A stretch of DNA of 64,000 nt from CAZJLP01 sp964546955. Its GTDB lineage: Bacteria; Verrucomicrobiota; Verrucomicrobiia; Opitutales; Opitutaceae. Location: positions 58,286 through 122,285 of the forward strand of contig CAZJLP010000008.1 of assembly GCA_964546955.1 (NCBI GenBank), in the 5' to 3' direction. Under the pieces are notes generated by a model. The model saw only the letters and a list, made by a program, of their open reading frames with translations, made no database searches and was not told the origin of the DNA. The position numbers and the translations under genes are program-made. Below are positions 61,046-64,000 of this stretch, piece by piece (the stretch's first letter is position 1; the number at the start of each line of letters is the position of its first letter).

Positions 61046-63843
61046 GCAAAGCCAGACACCTGCCCGTCGCGACCTATCGCCTTCAGCTCAACGCCGCTTT
61101 CGCTTTCGCCGATGCGGAGAAAACCGCGCCGTATTTGAGAGCCCTGGGGATTTCAGACTGCTACTGCTCTCCCATCCTGCGTTCCGCTCCGGGGAGCACC
61201 CACGGGTATGACGTCTCCGACTATCGCAAGATCAATCCGGAACTTGGAGGGGGAGAAGCTTTTTTTCGCTTGGTCGAGACGCTGAAAACACACGGCCTGT
61301 CAGTCCTGCTGGATTTCGTTCCCAACCACATGGGGATCGAAGGACCCTTCAATCTCTGGTGGCGCGACGTCCTCGAGTGCGGGCCTCATTCACCCTACGC
61401 CCATTATTTCGATATCCACTGGAACGACCGCAGTCACGGGGAGGAGCCGCGTGTGTTGGTGCCTATTCTCGAGGACCATTACGGACGGGTCCTGGAGCAA
61501 GGGAAAATCGCGCTTCGTTATGTAGGCGGGTCGTTCGCGGTCGCTTGCGGGGATATCTCGTTCCCCCTCAATCCCCGATCGTATCCGCGGCTGCTCCGGC
61601 GAGTCGCAGCGATGCCCGCGTGCTCCGCGGCAGCCCAGGCTGCGCTGGAAAAACTGGCGGCCGCCTTTGCCGCATTGCCGAAGCCGCTTTCAAAGGAAGA
61701 TCCGGCGGCGGCTTGCGCGCGGGCGGACGAACTCGAATCGCTTAAACGCGAACTCGCCGCCCTCCTAGAACGAGAACCAGAACTGGGGCCTCTGTTCCGC
61801 GGGCAACTCGCGGTGGTGAACGGCATGCCGGGCAAGGCCGACTCGTTCGCGGAATTGGATACGATCTTGTCGCAACAGCATTATCGCCTCACGCGTTGGA
61901 AAACCGGAGCGCACGAGATCAACTATCGAAGGTTTTTCGCGGTCGACACGTTGATCGGACTCCGCATGGAGGTGCCGGACGTCTTCCACGAAAGCCACCT
62001 TCTGCTGAGGCTCTTGCTCCAGGATGGGAAAGTAGGGGGAGTTCGTATCGATCACATCGACGGATTGTGGGATCCCCGTGACTATTTGGACCGATTGCAG
62101 TCCCTCGGCGAGGCGGGTGGGAAGCCGGCCGATCCGCTGTACGTTCTCGTGGAGAAAATTGCGGCGGAGGATGAGTATCTGGTGGAGGACTGGCGCACGC
62201 AGGGCACGACGGGGTATGAATTCATCCGCCAAGTCGCGGGTGTCCTGGTCGATTCGTGCAACGAGCAGGCAATCACGAAAACCTACCAAACCTTCACTGG
62301 AGACGAGATCTCTTACGATGAGCAGGTTTATAGAAACAAAAAGCTGATCCTCGACGAGATGTTCGCCAACGCCGTGACCGGCTTGTCCGAACAGTTGCAG
62401 CGTCTCGTCTACTCCGATCGCCGGTGGCGAGACCTCGCGTGGCACGAACTCGCGTACGCCATTCGCGAGTTGATCTCATCGCTCGATGTGTACCGCACGT
62501 ACCGCCGACAAGGGGAGCCGATATCGCCCGTCGACCGGCGGCGGATTGAGGGTGCCTATCGACGGGCGCTGGCCCGCAACATTCGGGCCGACCCGGAACC
62601 GTATACCTTTGTCCGCGACGTGCTGACGGGCGACTACCCGCCGGTCGACGCCCCGGAAGCATATCGCCGACAACTCGAGACATGGGTGCTCACGTGGCAG
62701 CAATATACGGGCGCGGTCATGGCGAAATCAGTCGAGGACACGACCTTCTATACCTATTGTCGGTTCATTGCGCTCAATGAGGTTGGCGGGAATCCCGGCA
62801 AGTTCGGTTCGACGGTCGGAGAGTTTCACGCCGTGAACGCCGAGCGGTTCGCCCGCACGCCGCATGCGCTGCTCTCGACTTCCACGCACGATACCAAGCT
62901 CAGCGAGGATGTGCGCGCGAGGCTCTATGCGCTGTCGGAATTGCCCGCCGAATGGAGCGAATGGCTGCGTGTCTGGAACGAACTGAACGACGTGCACAAG
63001 ACTCGGTTGGCTTCAGGAAGCGCCCCGGATGCGATTGACGAGTATCGGCTGTACCAGATCCTGCTGGGAGCCTGGCCGCTGGATGAGCGCGAGCGGGGGC
63101 CCTCTTTCGCCCGGCGGATTCGGGAGCATGTGCGGAAAGCGGTGAACGAAGCGAAACGTCAGACGTCGTGGCTCTACCCGAACACCGAGTACCTCGAAGC
63201 CTGCGATCGTTTTGTCGACGGGTTGCTGGGGGCCGCCGGCCGGCCTTTCCGAGACCATTTCATACCACGCGCTCACCGCCTCGCGCGGCTGGGCATGGTG
63301 AACTCGCTCGTTCAGGTCGTACTAAAAAGCACCGTGCCGGGTGTGCCGGATTTCTATCAGGGCAACGAGATTTGGGACTTCAGCCTTGTGGATCCCGACA
63401 ACCGCCGGTCGGTGGATTTCGAGGTGCGCCGGCTGTTGATCGAGAGAGCGCAAGGCATCCAGCCCGACGAACTGCTGCGCGACTGGCGATCCGGCGAAAT
63501 CAAACTTTGGGTGACCCAGAAGCTTTTGACGCTGCGCCGGTCTCGACCTGATCTTTTTCGCGAGGGAGACTACCGGCCATTGCAGGCGAGTGGGACGTTC
63601 GCCGACCACACGATCGCCTATTGCCGCTTGCATCGCGGGAGCGCGGTCGCAGTTGTCGTGCCCCGGCTGTTCGCGGGAATTGGCACGCCGCCGCTGGGCC
63701 CGGTTTGGGATGATACCTGTGTCTCGTTGGGTGCGCAGCGGAACTGGCGCGATGTGTTCACCGGGCACTCATTTTCCCTGGCTGAGCAGGTTCCTTTGCG
63801 GGAACTCTTCGCCGTTCTGCCGTTCGCTGTGCTGACATCGTAA
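61036..63843 (+). CDS. treY: Malto-oligosyltrehalose synthase
   Basis: The start is the ATG at 61036, inside the end of treZ, giving 935 residues. TreY turns the reducing-end alpha-1,4 linkage of a maltodextrin into alpha,alpha-1,1. It opens with the family start VATYRLQLNAAFAFADAEKT and SPILRSAPGSTHGYDVSDY. The catalytic region has GVRIDHIDGLWDP (nucleophile Asp) and YVLVEKI (acid Glu). The later blocks LLSTSTHDTKLSEDVRARL and GVPDFYQGNEIWDFSLVDPD are also typical. Substrate probably comes from glycogen debranching. Confidence 0.95.
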   Translation: MPLSKARHLPVATYRLQLNAAFAFADAEKTAPYLRALGISDCYCSPILRSAPGSTHGYDVSDYRKINPELGGGEAFFRLVETLKTHGLSVLLDFVPNHMGIEGPFNLWWRDVLECGPHSPYAHYFDIHWNDRSHGEEPRVLVPILEDHYGRVLEQGKIALRYVGGSFAVACGDISFPLNPRSYPRLLRRVAAMPACSAAAQAALEKLAAAFAALPKPLSKEDPAAACARADELESLKRELAALLEREPELGPLFRGQLAVVNGMPGKADSFAELDTILSQQHYRLTRWKTGAHEINYRRFFAVDTLIGLRMEVPDVFHESHLLLRLLLQDGKVGGVRIDHIDGLWDPRDYLDRLQSLGEAGGKPADPLYVLVEKIAAEDEYLVEDWRTQGTTGYEFIRQVAGVLVDSCNEQAITKTYQTFTGDEISYDEQVYRNKKLILDEMFANAVTGLSEQLQRLVYSDRRWRDLAWHELAYAIRELISSLDVYRTYRRQGEPISPVDRRRIEGAYRRALARNIRADPEPYTFVRDVLTGDYPPVDAPEAYRRQLETWVLTWQQYTGAVMAKSVEDTTFYTYCRFIALNEVGGNPGKFGSTVGEFHAVNAERFARTPHALLSTSTHDTKLSEDVRARLYALSELPAEWSEWLRVWNELNDVHKTRLASGSAPDAIDEYRLYQILLGAWPLDERERGPSFARRIREHVRKAVNEAKRQTSWLYPNTEYLEACDRFVDGLLGAAGRPFRDHFIPRAHRLARLGMVNSLVQVVLKSTVPGVPDFYQGNEIWDFSLVDPDNRRSVDFEVRRLLIERAQGIQPDELLRDWRSGEIKLWVTQKLLTLRRSRPDLFREGDYRPLQASGTFADHTIAYCRLHRGSAVAVVVPRLFAGIGTPPLGPVWDDTCVSLGAQRNWRDVFTGHSFSLAEQVPLRELFAVLPFAVLTS

Positions 63844-63850
63844 CCCACGA

Positions 63851-64000
63851 ATGAAGCTCGAAAATTACGGGATAATTGGCGACCTGCATACGGCCGCGTT
63901 GGTCGGCGTCAATGGTTCCATCGATTGGCTTTGCCTGCCGCGTTTCGATTCCGACGCGTGTTTCGCCCACCTGCTCGGCGAAGAAAAAAACGGTCACTGG
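63851..64000 (+). CDS. Glycoside hydrolase family 15 protein, 5' end only
   Basis: The ATG at 63851, seven bases after the treY stop, opens a frame running out of the window: 50 residues with the GH15 N-terminal signature YGIIGDLHTAALVGVNGSID and WLCLPRFDSDACF. Members are glucoamylases or trehalases. Placement behind treZ-treY suggests trehalose or maltodextrin turnover. Which activity applies cannot be decided from this fragment. Confidence 0.88.
   Translation, partial: MKLENYGIIGDLHTAALVGVNGSIDWLCLPRFDSDACFAHLLGEEKNGHW

Overview
The window is GC-rich, gene-dense bacterial DNA that looks like chromosome from Verrucomicrobiota, most likely an Opitutaceae-type heterotroph. This assignment is an inference from gene content. 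It rests on a beta-propeller sensor kinase beside a polysaccharide lyase, a GH95-like enzyme, clpS followed by DUF2017, a family B DNA polymerase, an IorAB-type molybdenum oxidoreductase, a DUF4159/MoxR/DUF58/VWA/DUF4175 cluster, and many degenerate word-like repeats between genes. I saw no rRNA, tRNA, CRISPR array, transposase or phage module.

Layout. 1-6339 (minus strand) holds a partial secreted LVIVD-repeat protein, a secreted polysaccharide lyase with a ricin-type lectin tail, and a response regulator overlapping a 1030-residue propeller sensor kinase. 6440-13274 is housekeeping: N-acetylglutamate synthase, prolyl-tRNA synthetase, clpS-DUF2017 and small membrane proteins. 13379-23625 holds a family B DNA polymerase, a polytopic membrane protein, iorA-iorB, a DUF5069 protein and RNase R. 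23709-31137 (plus strand) holds glycogen synthase, photolyase, a TIGR01777-type epimerase, cysteine synthase, a secreted signal-peptidase-like protein and nucleoside diphosphate kinase. 31337-40620 holds a GH95-like hydrolase, a MOSC protein, two small Cys- or Arg-rich proteins, a pectate-lyase-superfamily protein, an SGNH hydrolase and a receiver-only regulator.

40776-55828 is the most striking block: eight consecutive plus-strand genes, several overlapping at stop/start codons. They encode a TPR protein with an HExxH peptidase domain, DUF4159, a MoxR ATPase, DUF58, a BatA-like VWA membrane protein, a 1258-residue DUF4175 membrane/coiled-coil protein, a second VWA/amidotransferase-like membrane protein and a caspase-fold-like exported protein that seems to lack the catalytic cysteine. 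It resembles the Bat/MoxR systems but carries extra parts whose function is unknown.

55973-64000 holds a small unknown gene, a PAS histidine kinase/LuxR regulator pair, and a trehalose cluster (treZ, treY and the start of a GH15 enzyme). With glgA elsewhere in the window, this suggests glycogen-derived maltodextrins are turned into trehalose.

Several gene-free gaps are filled by repeats. A ~150-bp palindromic repeat occurs three times (near 15.7, 17.6 and 34.2 kb). At least five gaps carry long inverted arms built from reiterated short words (near 8.5, 12.5, 25.2, 26.9 and 28.5 kb; 30.6 kb is weaker). A ~26-bp motif recurs about five times. A structured stretch with several perfect hairpins precedes the gene at 30001.
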